The notes beneath the pieces are model-generated. The model saw only the letters and a list, made by a program, of their open reading frames with translations, was not told where the DNA came from and made no database searches. The position numbers were made by a program, and so were the translations under genes. Shown here piece after piece: positions 16,453 to 25,271 of a stretch of 64,000 nt of DNA. The number at the start of each line of letters is the position of its first letter. Within the stretch, counting starts at the first letter, position 1. Source of the DNA: CAITWD01 sp963727285 (GTDB lineage: Bacteria > Actinomycetota > Thermoleophilia > Miltoncostaeales > Miltoncostaeaceae); the NCBI GenBank assembly GCA_963727285.1, contig CAVSFF010000003.1:62001-126000 (forward strand), given 5' to 3'.

Positions 16453-18165
16453 GTGATTCGCTCCTTGGAGATCCGGGGCCTGGTGGTCATCGAGCACGCC
16501 GAACTGGCGCTCGGTCCGGGCCTGACGGTGATCACCGGGGAAACCGGAGCAGGCAAGACGGTGCTGACCAATGCACTCGGTCTCTTGGGCACGATGCCGG
16601 CGGACCCCACGATGGTCCGTCCGGGCCATGTCAATGCGCTGATTCAGGCCACGATCGCCGTGTCGGAGGATTTCTGGGACGGGCTCGACGAGGACGATCC
16701 CGCCCGCGGAGTTCGTGAACTGGCAGACGATCCGGCCGAGTTCACCGTCAGCCGCCGCATACCCGCCGAAGGACGATCACGATCGTTTGTCGACGGGGTG
16801 GCGGTCCCGCACGCGGCGATCGCGTCCCTGGTGGGTCAGGTCATCCGGTTCTCCGGACAGGGGGAGCAGCGGCTGCTGACCTCGCCGCGGGTCCAGATGC
16901 AGGCCCTCGATCGCTTCATCGGACCCGAGACCGTCGGACGGGCAGCGGACCTCGCGCGGCTCCGCGCGGCGTACCGCAGTGCTGTCCGTGAGCACGAGCG
17001 TGCCGCCGCGGAGCGCGATCGCGTGGCGCTGCACCGTGCTGATCTCGAGGATCTGGCAGCGCAACTGGCCGCCCTTGCGCCGGTTGACGGTGAGGTCGGC
17101 CAACTGACTGCCGAACGCGACCGACTCCGCCACGCCGACCGGCTGGTGCGCGCCGCCGCGGCCGCGGCCGAGGCGGTCGCACCGACGGATGCCGACGACG
17201 GTGCCCGCGACCTCGTCGGTCGGGCCGAGCACGACGTCGGCGAAGTGGTGGCGATCGATCCCCTGTTGGAACCGTCGCTCCGACTGCTCGGTGAGGCGCG
17301 GGCCCTTCTCGAGGAGGCCGCGCTCGAGCTACGCGGATATCTGGACGGCATGGATGCCGATCCCGCCCGCCTGGATGCCATCGAGGCCCGCTTCGGCGAA
17401 CTCGATCGCGTCGCCCGCCGCGCGGGATGCGGCATCGACCAATTGGCCACACGATGGGATGACATCGACCGGGAGCTTGCCGAGGGCCGGGCAGCGGCCG
17501 ACGATGACGCGCGCTACCGCGAGCTTCAGGATGCCCGCCTCGCCGAGATCGCTCTCGTCGCGCGACGGCTCGCCGACGACCGTGGCCGGGGCGCAGACGA
17601 CCTCGCCGTGGCGCTGACCGCCGCGCTCGGCGACTTGGCGATGCCGGACGCCACCGTGCGTGTGGTGGTGCGCTCCGACGACCCTGTGCTCGGTCCGGAG
17701 TCGGTCCAGATACTGCTCCAACCCAACGCCGGGCTGCCTGAGGCGCCGATGTCCGAGGTGGCGTCCGGCGGCGAGCTGTCCCGGGTGCTGCTCGCCCTCC
17801 ACGGTCTGAGTGTCGGTGCCGACGATGCCACCTGGGTGTTCGACGAAATCGACGCGGGCATCGGCGGCGTCACCGCCGGAGCCGTCGCGCGCCGCCTGGC
17901 CGAGCTCGGGCGCTCCGCGCAGACGATTGCGATCACCCACCTGGCCCAGGTGGCCGCCGCCGCCGACGCTCATCTCGTGCTCGACAAAGGAGCGGGCGAC
18001 GACGGCGTCGCCCGGACGACGATCTACCCGGTCGTCGGCGATGAGCGCGTTGGGGAGCTCTGCCGCATGCTCGGGGCGCCGGCAGATGATCCGGTGGCAC
18101 GCGAACACGCGACCGGCATGATTGCGACCGCCCTCGCACAGGGGCGTGGTCAAAGCGCCGCCTAA
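16453..18165 (+). CDS. recN: DNA repair protein RecN
   Basis: A 570-residue SMC-like ATPase for double-strand-break repair. Walker A GETGAGKT is at about residues 29-36, long coiled-coil arms lie between about 155 and 390, and the C-terminal half carries the signature SGGELSRV and Walker B WVFDEIDAGIGG. It starts at GTG 16453, 4 nt after nadK. No LexA-like box is visible nearby, as expected for a gene read through from tlyA. Normal length. Confidence 0.93.
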   Translation: MIRSLEIRGLVVIEHAELALGPGLTVITGETGAGKTVLTNALGLLGTMPADPTMVRPGHVNALIQATIAVSEDFWDGLDEDDPARGVRELADDPAEFTVSRRIPAEGRSRSFVDGVAVPHAAIASLVGQVIRFSGQGEQRLLTSPRVQMQALDRFIGPETVGRAADLARLRAAYRSAVREHERAAAERDRVALHRADLEDLAAQLAALAPVDGEVGQLTAERDRLRHADRLVRAAAAAAEAVAPTDADDGARDLVGRAEHDVGEVVAIDPLLEPSLRLLGEARALLEEAALELRGYLDGMDADPARLDAIEARFGELDRVARRAGCGIDQLATRWDDIDRELAEGRAAADDDARYRELQDARLAEIALVARRLADDRGRGADDLAVALTAALGDLAMPDATVRVVVRSDDPVLGPESVQILLQPNAGLPEAPMSEVASGGELSRVLLALHGLSVGADDATWVFDEIDAGIGGVTAGAVARRLAELGRSAQTIAITHLAQVAAAADAHLVLDKGAGDDGVARTTIYPVVGDERVGELCRMLGAPADDPVAREHATGMIATALAQGRGQSAA

Positions 18166-18267
18166 GCAGGGCGAACGTCATCGCGTGCGCCGCGCGCCCT
18201 CGTCGGGTGATGACTGTTGGGTTGAAGAAACCCCTGCAATTGGCCAATACACCGGCGCGCCGCGGCG

Positions 18268-18296
18268 GTCGTGGCACGCAAGGCCTGGTGTATTGT
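18268..18296 (+). promoter_or_regulatory. Probable pyrG promoter
   Basis: TATTGT (18291-18296) with a weak GTCGTG (18268-18273) 17 bp upstream. The predicted 25-nt leader holds a GAGGAGA ribosome site before the GTG. Confidence 0.4.
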
Positions 18297-18327
18297 CCCA
18301 ACAGCAGCGATCGACCGAGGAGAGCTC

Positions 18328-19998
18328 GTGAGCGACCACCCCGTCAAGTACGTCTTCGTGACCGGGGGTGTGGTGTCCGGTCTTGGAAAGGGCATCACCG
18401 CCGCATCACTCGGCACGCTGCTCAAGGCGCGGGGTTGGAAGATCTTCTTCCAGAAGTGCGATCCGTACATCAACGTCGACCCCGGCACGATGAGCCCGTA
18501 TCAACACGGCGAAGTCTTCGTCACCGAGGACGGCGCCGAGACCGACCTCGACCTTGGCCACTACGAGCGGTTCACCGACGAGAGCCTGACGCGCGTGTCG
18601 AACACGACCACGGGTGCGGTGTATGACGCGGTGATCAAGCGGGAACGGCGCGGGGACTTTGACGGCGCCACCGTGCAGGTGGTCCCACACGTCACCAACG
18701 AGATCAAGCGACGCATCCGACTTGCCGGCGAGAGCTCGGCCGCAGACGTGGTAATTGTCGAGATCGGCGGCACGGTCGGTGACATCGAATCGCTGCCCTT
18801 TCTCGAGGCGATCCGCCAGCTGCGCAATGACGTCGGGCGCGAGAACGTCGCCTTCGTTCATGTGACGCTCGTGCCGTTTCTCGAGGCAAGCGGAGAGCTG
18901 AAGACCAAGGCCACCCAGCATTCGGTGAACGAACTCCGGCGGATCGGTATCGAGCCGGACGTGCTCGTGCTCCGCTCGAACCACGACATCACGTCGGATC
19001 TCAAGGCAAAGATCGCCCTGCACGCGGGCATTCCCGAGAACGCCGTGATCTCCGCGGGTGATGCTCCCGACATCTACATGGTCCCGCTGGGAATGGAAGC
19101 CGAGGGATTCGACCGCGCCGTCTGCGACCGGTTGGGGCTGCCGTGGCGTCCCGCCGATCTCGGCGAGTGGCATGCCCTCGTCGATCACATTGGCCACTGC
19201 GAGGGCGTCGTCCGCATCGCGCTGGTGGGGAAGTACGTCCAGTTGCGCGACGCATATCTGTCCGTCGCGGAAGCCCTGAAGCACGCCGCGATCGCCCACG
19301 GGGTCGAGGTGGAGATCGACTGGATCGACTCGGACCAGCCGGACCTCACCGATGCGCTGGGACGCGCCGACGGCATCCTTGTGCCGGGCGGCTTCGGCCA
19401 GCGGGGGATCGAGGGAAAGATTGAGGCCGCGCGGTTCGCGCGTGAGCGCCTGGTCCCGTACCTGGGAATCTGCCTCGGCATGCAGGTTGCGGTCATCGAA
19501 TATGCCCGCAATGTGTGCGGGATGGCGCGCGCCAACAGTGCCGAATTCGACAGCGAGACGCCGTTCCCGGTCATCGATCTGCTTCCCGAACAGCGCGAGA
19601 TCGACGAACGGGGCGGGACGATGCGCCTCGGAGCCGACCCCGTCGCGCTCGTCCCCGGGACCCAGGTCGCCGCCCTCTACGACGACGCCGTGATCTACGA
19701 GCGGCATCGCCACCGGTATGAGGTCAATCCGGGCCTTCGCCCGCAGATCGAGGACGCGGGCCTCGTGGTGTCGGGGACCTCCCCGGACGGGCGCCTGGTG
19801 GAGTGCATCGAGATCCGCGAGCATCCGTGGTTCTGCGCGTCGCAGTTCCACCCCGAGTTCAAGAGCCGCCCCACGCGTCCGCAGCCGCTGTTCCGAGAGT
19901 TCGTCGGTGCGGCGCTCGCCCACGCGGTTGCCCGGCGGGGACCCGTCGGGCGGACGGCCGACGTCGACGGCGCGCCAGCGGCGGCCACGCCCGCGTGA
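18328..19998 (+). CDS. pyrG: CTP synthase
   Basis: A 556-residue enzyme that aminates UTP to CTP with glutamine nitrogen. The N-terminal synthetase domain opens with KYVFVTGGVVSGLGKG and contains KCDPYINVDPGTMSPYQHGE-type core (abbreviated YINVDPGTMSP). The C-terminal class I glutamine amidotransferase has LGICLGMQ with its Cys, and FHPEF with the His. Start GTG 18328 was chosen because GAGGAGA lies 5 nt upstream and the family starts there. Followed with a GTGA overlap by the M20 peptidase. Confidence 0.96.
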   Translation: MSDHPVKYVFVTGGVVSGLGKGITAASLGTLLKARGWKIFFQKCDPYINVDPGTMSPYQHGEVFVTEDGAETDLDLGHYERFTDESLTRVSNTTTGAVYDAVIKRERRGDFDGATVQVVPHVTNEIKRRIRLAGESSAADVVIVEIGGTVGDIESLPFLEAIRQLRNDVGRENVAFVHVTLVPFLEASGELKTKATQHSVNELRRIGIEPDVLVLRSNHDITSDLKAKIALHAGIPENAVISAGDAPDIYMVPLGMEAEGFDRAVCDRLGLPWRPADLGEWHALVDHIGHCEGVVRIALVGKYVQLRDAYLSVAEALKHAAIAHGVEVEIDWIDSDQPDLTDALGRADGILVPGGFGQRGIEGKIEAARFARERLVPYLGICLGMQVAVIEYARNVCGMARANSAEFDSETPFPVIDLLPEQREIDERGGTMRLGADPVALVPGTQVAALYDDAVIYERHRHRYEVNPGLRPQIEDAGLVVSGTSPDGRLVECIEIREHPWFCASQFHPEFKSRPTRPQPLFREFVGAALAHAVARRGPVGRTADVDGAPAAATPA

Positions 19999-21128
19999 GC
20001 CAGATCCGCAGCGAGCTGCCCGAGGCGGCCCGCCTGCTGATCGACCTTTGTGAGATCCCGTCCCCCTCGCGCCACGAGGGGGCGATGGCGGCGCGGATGC
20101 GGCGCGAGCTCGCAGACATTGGCTGCAGCGTGACCGAAGACGATGCCGCGCTGGCCATCGGCGCCGGCTGCGGGAACATCGTCGGACGCCTGCCGGCGAC
20201 GGTCTCGGGCACGCCGATCGTCTTCTGCGCACACCTCGATACCGTGCCCGTCGCCGGAGCGATCGAGGTCTCGGTGTCCGATGACGGCGTGGTGACCAAC
20301 CGGCATGCCGCAATCCTCGGCGGGGATGACAAGGCAGCCATCGCCGCGATGCTGACCGCGGTACGCGCGGTGGTCCGTGACGGAGCCCCACACGCGGGGA
20401 TTGAGATCCTGCTGACACCGTGCGAGGAGATCGGCCTCCTTGGCGCACACCACTTCGACCCGGCGTCGCTCGACGGAGAGGTTGCCTTCATCTACGACCA
20501 TGCCGGCCCCGTCGGCAGGATCATCACCTCGGCGCCATCCCACAAGCGCCTGACCGCGCGCTTTGTCGGGACCGCCGCGCATGCCGGAATGGAACCCGAG
20601 AACGGGCACAACGCGATCGACGCGGCCGCCCGTGCCATCGCGTCGATGCCGCTCGGGCGCATCGACGCCCAGACCACCGCCAACATCGGGACGATTCACG
20701 GCGGGCAGGCGACCAACGTCGTCGCCCCGGGGTGCGAAGTGATCGCGGAGGCGCGCAGCCGGAGCGCTGCTGCGCTTGGCACTCAGATCACCGCAATGGT
20801 CGATGCCTTGACCGAGGCGGCGATCGCCGGCGGCTGTGATCTCGAGTGCACGGTGCAGACACAGTACGTCGGCTACACCCTTGCGGACCACGCGCCCCAG
20901 GTGCGCATGGCCGAACAGGCCCTGCGGGCAGTCGGGCTCACGCCGGTGCATGCTGCGGGTGGTGGTGGGTCCGACGCCAACGCGCTGCTGCGCAACGGCT
21001 TTCCCGCGGTAAACCTCTGCAACGCCATGGCCGATGTGCACACTGCGGCCGAGTCGATTGCCATCCGTGATCTTGAGACGATGGTGGCCGTCACACGTGC
21101 CCTGATCGACGGGGCGGTGGCACAGTGA
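19995..21128 (+). CDS. M20-family peptidase, PepT-like
   Basis: A 377-residue zinc peptidase of the tripeptidase T group. Metal ligands are visible in CAHLDTVP (His, Asp), LGGDDKAAIA, TPCEEIGLLGA (catalytic Glu and ligand), IYDHAGP and near the end DVHTAAE. A dimerisation domain lies between about residues 185 and 300. It starts at a GTG overlapping the pyrG stop and overlaps the Nudix gene by GTGA, so all three are co-translated. Exact substrate unknown: tripeptides or other small amidated compounds. Confidence 0.85.
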   Translation: MSQIRSELPEAARLLIDLCEIPSPSRHEGAMAARMRRELADIGCSVTEDDAALAIGAGCGNIVGRLPATVSGTPIVFCAHLDTVPVAGAIEVSVSDDGVVTNRHAAILGGDDKAAIAAMLTAVRAVVRDGAPHAGIEILLTPCEEIGLLGAHHFDPASLDGEVAFIYDHAGPVGRIITSAPSHKRLTARFVGTAAHAGMEPENGHNAIDAAARAIASMPLGRIDAQTTANIGTIHGGQATNVVAPGCEVIAEARSRSAAALGTQITAMVDALTEAAIAGGCDLECTVQTQYVGYTLADHAPQVRMAEQALRAVGLTPVHAAGGGGSDANALLRNGFPAVNLCNAMADVHTAAESIAIRDLETMVAVTRALIDGAVAQ

Positions 21129-21700
21129 CCGCCCCGCGCCGATGGCCCGGCGGCGGCGGTCAGCCGCCCGAGGATGTTCTGGACCCGCCCGTCGCGACAA
21201 CGGTGGTGTTCACCGGCGAGATCGTCCGGCTCAGGATCTCCGAGTACCGCCGTGCGAGCGGTCTGACGGTGCGACGTGAGGTGCTCGACCACAACGGCGC
21301 GGTCGTGATGGTGCCGATCGAGGATGATCATCTGCTGATGGTGCGGCAGCCGCGGGAGGCGGTCCAGGAAGTCATGCTTGAACTGCCCGCCGGCAAGCTC
21401 GATGCTCCGGACGAAGAACCGCTCGCGGCGGCACGACGGGAACTTGGCGAAGAAGTCGGCCGCGACGCCGGGCACTGGAGCTACCTGGGCGGCTTCTACA
21501 CCGCGCCGGCCATGTTGACCGAGTTCATTCACCTGTTCATCGCGTCGGATCTGGGCCCCAGCGCCATTGCGCCGGTCCCCGACGAGGAGATCGAGGTCGT
21601 CCGCGTGCCGCTGTCGCACATCCCGACGCTCCTGACGACCATCCGCGACGCCAAGACGCTGATCGGCCTGCTGCAGACCGCACGGGCCCTCGGGTTGTAG
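21125..21700 (+). CDS. Nudix hydrolase, ADP-ribose pyrophosphatase type
   Basis: A 191-residue Nudix protein. The Nudix box runs from ELPAGKLD to RRELGEEVG; the spacing between the first Gly and Glu is one residue longer than the textbook GX5E. The proline-rich first 25 residues are probably disordered. In actinobacteria this gene sits next to pyrG near xerD and is called ADP-ribose pyrophosphatase. Start GTG overlaps the peptidase stop. Role: cleaves ADP-ribose or related nucleoside diphosphates. Confident on family, less on substrate. Confidence 0.87.
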   Translation: MTAPRRWPGGGGQPPEDVLDPPVATTVVFTGEIVRLRISEYRRASGLTVRREVLDHNGAVVMVPIEDDHLLMVRQPREAVQEVMLELPAGKLDAPDEEPLAAARRELGEEVGRDAGHWSYLGGFYTAPAMLTEFIHLFIASDLGPSAIAPVPDEEIEVVRVPLSHIPTLLTTIRDAKTLIGLLQTARALGL

Positions 21701-21710
21701 GCGGCGCCCC

Positions 21711-22502
21711 GTGATCGTCCTTCCCTCCGGAGATCGCCTCCGGCTGATCCGCCAGGTGGATCACCAGGCCCAATGCGGCGCCCTGGCGCGAGCCTGGGGG
21801 AACACGCGCTTCTTTCGGCCGGACCCCTACGACCCGTTGATCGACGTGGCCGAGTGCCACGACGAGGGCTGGCGCGGGCAGGACGAAATTCCCACCCTCG
21901 ACGACCACGGCGAACCCGTCAATTTTCCGGATCTCGATCGGGGTATCCATGCGCCGATGTATGAGCTGGGCATCGCCGAGGCCGCGGTCCGCGGTGCCCG
22001 TGTTGGATTACTGGCGAGCATGCACGGTCAGGGGCTCTACGAGAAGCGCATGGGCTTGGATGGGCCGCCCCCGGAGCGCGATGATCGTCCGACCTACGAG
22101 CTCGCGTTCCTCCGCGACCAGGAGCGTCTCCAGGCGGAAATGCGTGCGCACCTCGGCGGCGACCCCGAACTGGCCGTGTGGGCCTGGGACTGTTATCGCA
22201 TCCTTCAGGCGTGGGACGTCCTGTCGCTGTATGTCTGTTGGCACGGTCTGTCCAACGGCCTGACCTGGGCGCTGCCGCAGGTCCCGCGCACCGCTGGGGA
22301 CTTCGGAACGTCGCTGACGGTGACCTCCCGCGATGCACACACGTGCGTCGTCGATCCCTGGCCGTTCGCCGACGCCCGCGTGGACCTGTCGATCGCCTGC
22401 CGGTTTCTTCCCGCGGGCCCCTACGCATCCGCCGCCGAATTGGGCCAAGCCCTGCACGACGCCGACGATGAGCAACTGGAGCTAGTCGCCGTCCCCGTCT
22501 GA
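21711..22502 (+). CDS. DUF3891-family protein
   Basis: A 263-residue cytoplasmic protein with no signal or membrane segment. The layout matches the uncharacterised DUF3891 family as I recall it: an N-terminal RLIRQVDHQAQCG, VAECHDEGW with a His-Asp pair, and LLASMHGQGLYEKR with another His. The His-Asp pairs suggest an HD-like metal site, which is inference. It starts at GTG 21711, 10 nt after the Nudix stop, so it probably belongs to the pyrG operon. Its 3' end overlaps the convergent gene by 21 bp. Confidence 0.7.
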   Translation: MIVLPSGDRLRLIRQVDHQAQCGALARAWGNTRFFRPDPYDPLIDVAECHDEGWRGQDEIPTLDDHGEPVNFPDLDRGIHAPMYELGIAEAAVRGARVGLLASMHGQGLYEKRMGLDGPPPERDDRPTYELAFLRDQERLQAEMRAHLGGDPELAVWAWDCYRILQAWDVLSLYVCWHGLSNGLTWALPQVPRTAGDFGTSLTVTSRDAHTCVVDPWPFADARVDLSIACRFLPAGPYASAAELGQALHDADDEQLELVAVPV

Positions 22503-23276
22503 GGGCGATCCGGTGGTGCCGCCGGCACCGTCCCGGACGTCGACTCCCATCCGTGCACCGTGCAATCGCCCGCGATTGAGCAGGTTCGCGTCGGCGGGTA
22601 CCGCGAGCGGGATGCCGCCGGTGTCGATCATCAGCACGCGGGCGGGGGCAACCAGCAGCCGCAGGGCGGTATAGGCACACGCCATCGCATCGAGCACGGC
22701 CGCGTCCGCGATTGCCGCCCAGTCGTCCGGATCGGGGTCGGGTGCCCAGTCGCCGAGATCGAGTTCCGTCGCCAGGAGCGACATGGCCGCGGCACGCCCC
22801 GAGGGTACCGCGCGACCCGTCCCCTTCGGGCGGTACCTCGCCGCAGGCACGTCGCGCCAGCGCTCCCGGTACACCGCCAAGTCGAGAGCGTCGTCGACGG
22901 ACGGATGTTCGGTCTCCCAGGCAAGTTCGCGCAGCACGGCATCGGGTGCGGTCTCTGCGATCACGCGCCCGGGAGCGCGCAGTCGCTCCAACAGTCGCGG
23001 ACCGCGGGCACCGCCATAGACCTTGTCAAGACGGTCGCCGGACACGGGGAAGGCGGTGATGTCCAGCCATGCCAGGAGTTGATCGACCGGACGTGTGCCG
23101 GTGCGGTTGGGAACAGCGAGTGGGGCATCGACGGCGACGACCGCTGCCGACCGCGGGACCGCACGGGCGATTGCCGCGTCATCGTCGGCCATGTGGATCT
23201 GTACCACCGCGCCCGCGGGATCCACGACGACGACGCATGACGGTCGCGGTGTCGCCACCGCCGCGATGACGGGCAT
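22482..23276 (-). CDS. DUF429-family, predicted RNase H-like protein
   Basis: A 264-residue protein with the DUF429 pattern: a first beta-hairpin, AAVVAVDAPLAVP (residues about 38-50) with a conserved Asp, YGGARGPRLLERL, ETAPDAVLRELAW (pattern xE.hP) and DAVLDAMACAYTALR near the end. These acidic positions resemble an RNase H-like nuclease core; no activity is proven. Start ATG 23276 is the best guess, as no clear ribosome site precedes it. Overlaps the end of the DUF3891 gene. Confidence 0.7.
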   Translation of the reverse strand: MPVIAAVATPRPSCVVVVDPAGAVVQIHMADDDAAIARAVPRSAAVVAVDAPLAVPNRTGTRPVDQLLAWLDITAFPVSGDRLDKVYGGARGPRLLERLRAPGRVIAETAPDAVLRELAWETEHPSVDDALDLAVYRERWRDVPAARYRPKGTGRAVPSGRAAAMSLLATELDLGDWAPDPDPDDWAAIADAAVLDAMACAYTALRLLVAPARVLMIDTGGIPLAVPADANLLNRGRLHGARMGVDVRDGAGGTTGSPSDGDGD

Positions 23277-23396
23277 CAGATGGATACCGCATGCGGTCGC
23301 CTGTGCAGGGACTTGCGTGCGTGCGGCTAACAATGGGACGAACCACTCACGGACGGGTAGATTGACGCGACAGGCGACCGTCCACCGCCGGGGGGC

Positions 23397-23720
23397 ATGC
23401 ACGTGACGACGATCGTGATCTTGATAATTGCGCTGCTGGCGCCATGGGTGGTCCATCTGGCACCCCCACGGCAGCGTCCACTCGCACTGGTCTGTGCGAT
23501 TGGCCTGCTACTTATCATCGGAATCTTCCTCGAGAACCCGCTGGGCTCGTGGGCGTTCTGGGTCGGGCTCGCTGTCGGCATCATCAGCGTGGTGATCGTC
23601 GCACGTCGGGGCGTCAAGCTCCCCATGCGCGGACGCGACCGTCGGCCGGACGCACGATGCACCACCGGTCGACGACGAGACCCTGCACGGCGACTAGCAG
23701 CGGCGCCGGGGATCAGATGA
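23397..23720 (+). CDS. Small membrane protein, 107 aa
   Basis: Starts at an ATG preceded by a GGGGGG ribosome site. Three hydrophobic helices (about residues 4-22, 30-46 and 52-70) are followed by a strongly basic, Arg-rich cytoplasmic tail. No family recognised. It is divergent from the DUF429 gene and its 3' end overlaps the convergent small gene by 8 bp. A TAGATT hexamer about 40 nt upstream could be its -10. Confidence 0.65.
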   Translation: MHVTTIVILIIALLAPWVVHLAPPRQRPLALVCAIGLLLIIGIFLENPLGSWAFWVGLAVGIISVVIVARRGVKLPMRGRDRRPDARCTTGRRRDPARRLAAAPGIR

Positions 23721-23910
23721 TGATGCCGGATCGCGGGGTACGGTCGGCGACCGTGCACGCCGCCCGCGCACGCGGGCGGCGGGGTCGCGCCAGGTAGGCC
23801 CGGATCTCGGCGGCAAGCTGTGTGCGCCGCGGATCCTGCCCGTCTCCGGCCACGGTCACCGTGGCGACCGGACGCCCGTCGGTGGCGACGAGGGTGGCCG
23901 CGCTCGTCAC
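23713..23910 (-). CDS. Small protein, 65 aa, coupled to the PDZ-TPR gene
   Basis: Starts at a GTG that overlaps the stop of the upstream PDZ-TPR gene (GTGA), which is the main reason to call it. The sequence opens with a short beta-hairpin-like segment (ATLVATDGRPVATVTV), then QLAAEIRAYLARP and a basic tail. No family recognised and it may be a chance frame. Confidence 0.4.
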   Translation of the reverse strand: MTSAATLVATDGRPVATVTVAGDGQDPRRTQLAAEIRAYLARPRRPRARAACTVADRTPRSGIII

Positions 23911-25235
23911 GGCAGTGCCGGCTCGAGGAACCGCGAGATCAACAACTGCGCCCGGGTGGGGTCGTCGGTCTGCACAATGCCTCGCTCCAACGTGCCGACT
24001 CCGGCCGCGCGCTGTCCGGTCTGGATCTCGGCAATGCCCGTGGCCGACAGGGCGTTGGCGTCGGTGGGGTCGATGGCGACCGCACGTTTGGCGAACGGTG
24101 CCGCGAGATACGGCAGGTGGGACTGTTCGAGAGCAAGTGCCGCGTATGCCGGGGCGGCGGCGCTGGCCGGATCGCGGCTCGCGGCGACCGCAAATGCTTC
24201 GGCCGAGGAGGAGTCGTTGCCGAGGGCGTCATACGCGAGGCCCTCACCGAAGGCGGCCAGCGACTGGGAGTTGTCGGCCCGGTACGCCCGAATCCAGAAC
24301 GACAGGGCGGCGGACTGGCGATGCTGGGCCACCGCGAGTTGCGCACGCGCCATCTGCGCCAGGCTGGTGGTGCTGTTGGTGCCCTTCCAGGTGGCGATGA
24401 TTCGCCCTGCCTGGAGCAGCTTTCCCACGGAGATGTCGTAGGTGGCAACCGCGTAGCCGTAGGCGAACCGCTTGGTGGCCGCCGCCTGCGACATTGGTGA
24501 GGCGAGGTTCGACACCGCGACCCAGTCCGGCGGTGCATTGACCGTCTTGGTCAGCGTGGTGATCCCCCGCAGCAGCACGATCGGGACCGGCGTCTGCGCA
24601 GGGAGCAGGCGGGTCGCCCGCTGAAAGCCGCCGGGGCTGCCCGTGCTGAGGCCGTTGATCGACTCGATCACGTCGCCCCGCAGGATTCCCGCCGCGGCGA
24701 GGGCACTGCCGGGATGGACTCCCACGACCACCTGGCCCCCGGTCATGTGCAGGCCGAGGTTGCCGCGAACGAACGTCGTGTTGGGGATCGTGTACCAGTC
24801 GAGCATGCCGCGGGGCGCCGTGTAGGTCAGCGCCAGCGGCAGCGTGTGTGCCGCGGCGTTGCGTCCGCCGGGAGTCGTGGCCCCGACGAACACCGTGTAG
24901 GCGGTCGCCGGCAGCTGGTAGCCCTGGGAGTCCGTCGCCTGGACGAGCAGGAACACCCGACCCGCGCGGTGGTATCCGGAGGTGGTCACGATCTTCATGA
25001 CCCGATGGTTTGAGACGCGGGTGACGCGTACGACCAGGCGGGCGGTCGCCGACAGCCGGGCCCCCACCAGGAACCGAGCGTGGCCCTGTTGGGCCGAGAC
25101 CGTCCGCGGCACGATGATGGATGACACGACCGGCGTCGGTCCGGTGGCCGCCATCGCCGGGGTGATCGCCGCAGCGGCGCCGGAGACGGTCAGACCCCCG
25201 GCGGCAATGGCGATCGTCAGGGTGCGGCGATTCAT
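23907..25235 (-). CDS. Exported protein with PDZ and TPR-like domains
   Basis: A 442-residue protein with a signal peptide (residues 1-29, AAA-type cleavage near TPAMAATG), an immunoglobulin-like beta domain (about 35-135), a PDZ domain (about 150-240; GNLGLHMTGGQVVVGVHPGSALAAAG-type core, abbreviated VHPGSALAAAGILRGD, then INGLSTG) and a C-terminal helical repeat region (about 260-440) that reads like TPRs. No protease domain is attached. It probably acts outside the membrane as an adaptor or scaffold for an envelope protease or a secretion system; that is inference. TATCGT 6 nt before the ATG suggests a leaderless transcript. Confidence 0.75.
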   Translation of the reverse strand: MNRRTLTIAIAAGGLTVSGAAAAITPAMAATGPTPVVSSIIVPRTVSAQQGHARFLVGARLSATARLVVRVTRVSNHRVMKIVTTSGYHRAGRVFLLVQATDSQGYQLPATAYTVFVGATTPGGRNAAAHTLPLALTYTAPRGMLDWYTIPNTTFVRGNLGLHMTGGQVVVGVHPGSALAAAGILRGDVIESINGLSTGSPGGFQRATRLLPAQTPVPIVLLRGITTLTKTVNAPPDWVAVSNLASPMSQAAATKRFAYGYAVATYDISVGKLLQAGRIIATWKGTNSTTSLAQMARAQLAVAQHRQSAALSFWIRAYRADNSQSLAAFGEGLAYDALGNDSSSAEAFAVAASRDPASAAAPAYAALALEQSHLPYLAAPFAKRAVAIDPTDANALSATGIAEIQTGQRAAGVGTLERGIVQTDDPTRAQLLISRFLEPALP

Positions 25236-25241
25236 GTCCGG

Positions 25242-25264
25242 ACGATATCAGCCATGTGTACGAT
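25242..25264. promoter_or_regulatory. Divergent back-to-back -10 elements
   Basis: Minus strand: TATCGT at 25247-25242, 6 nt before the PDZ-TPR ATG. Plus strand: TACGAT at 25259-25264, 7 nt before the ATG at 25272. The two promoters must overlap in their -35 regions, so the genes may compete for polymerase. Confidence 0.5.
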
Positions 25265-25271
25265 CGCCGGG

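Noticed and set aside
18219..18233. GGGTT/AACCC mini-hairpin between recN and pyrG
   Set aside because: Only 5 bp of stem and no T-run; too weak to call a terminator or riboswitch.
18406..20448. Long minus-strand open frame (680 codons) opposite pyrG
   Set aside because: Same reason: the shadow of the pyrG reading frame, with no recognisable domain.
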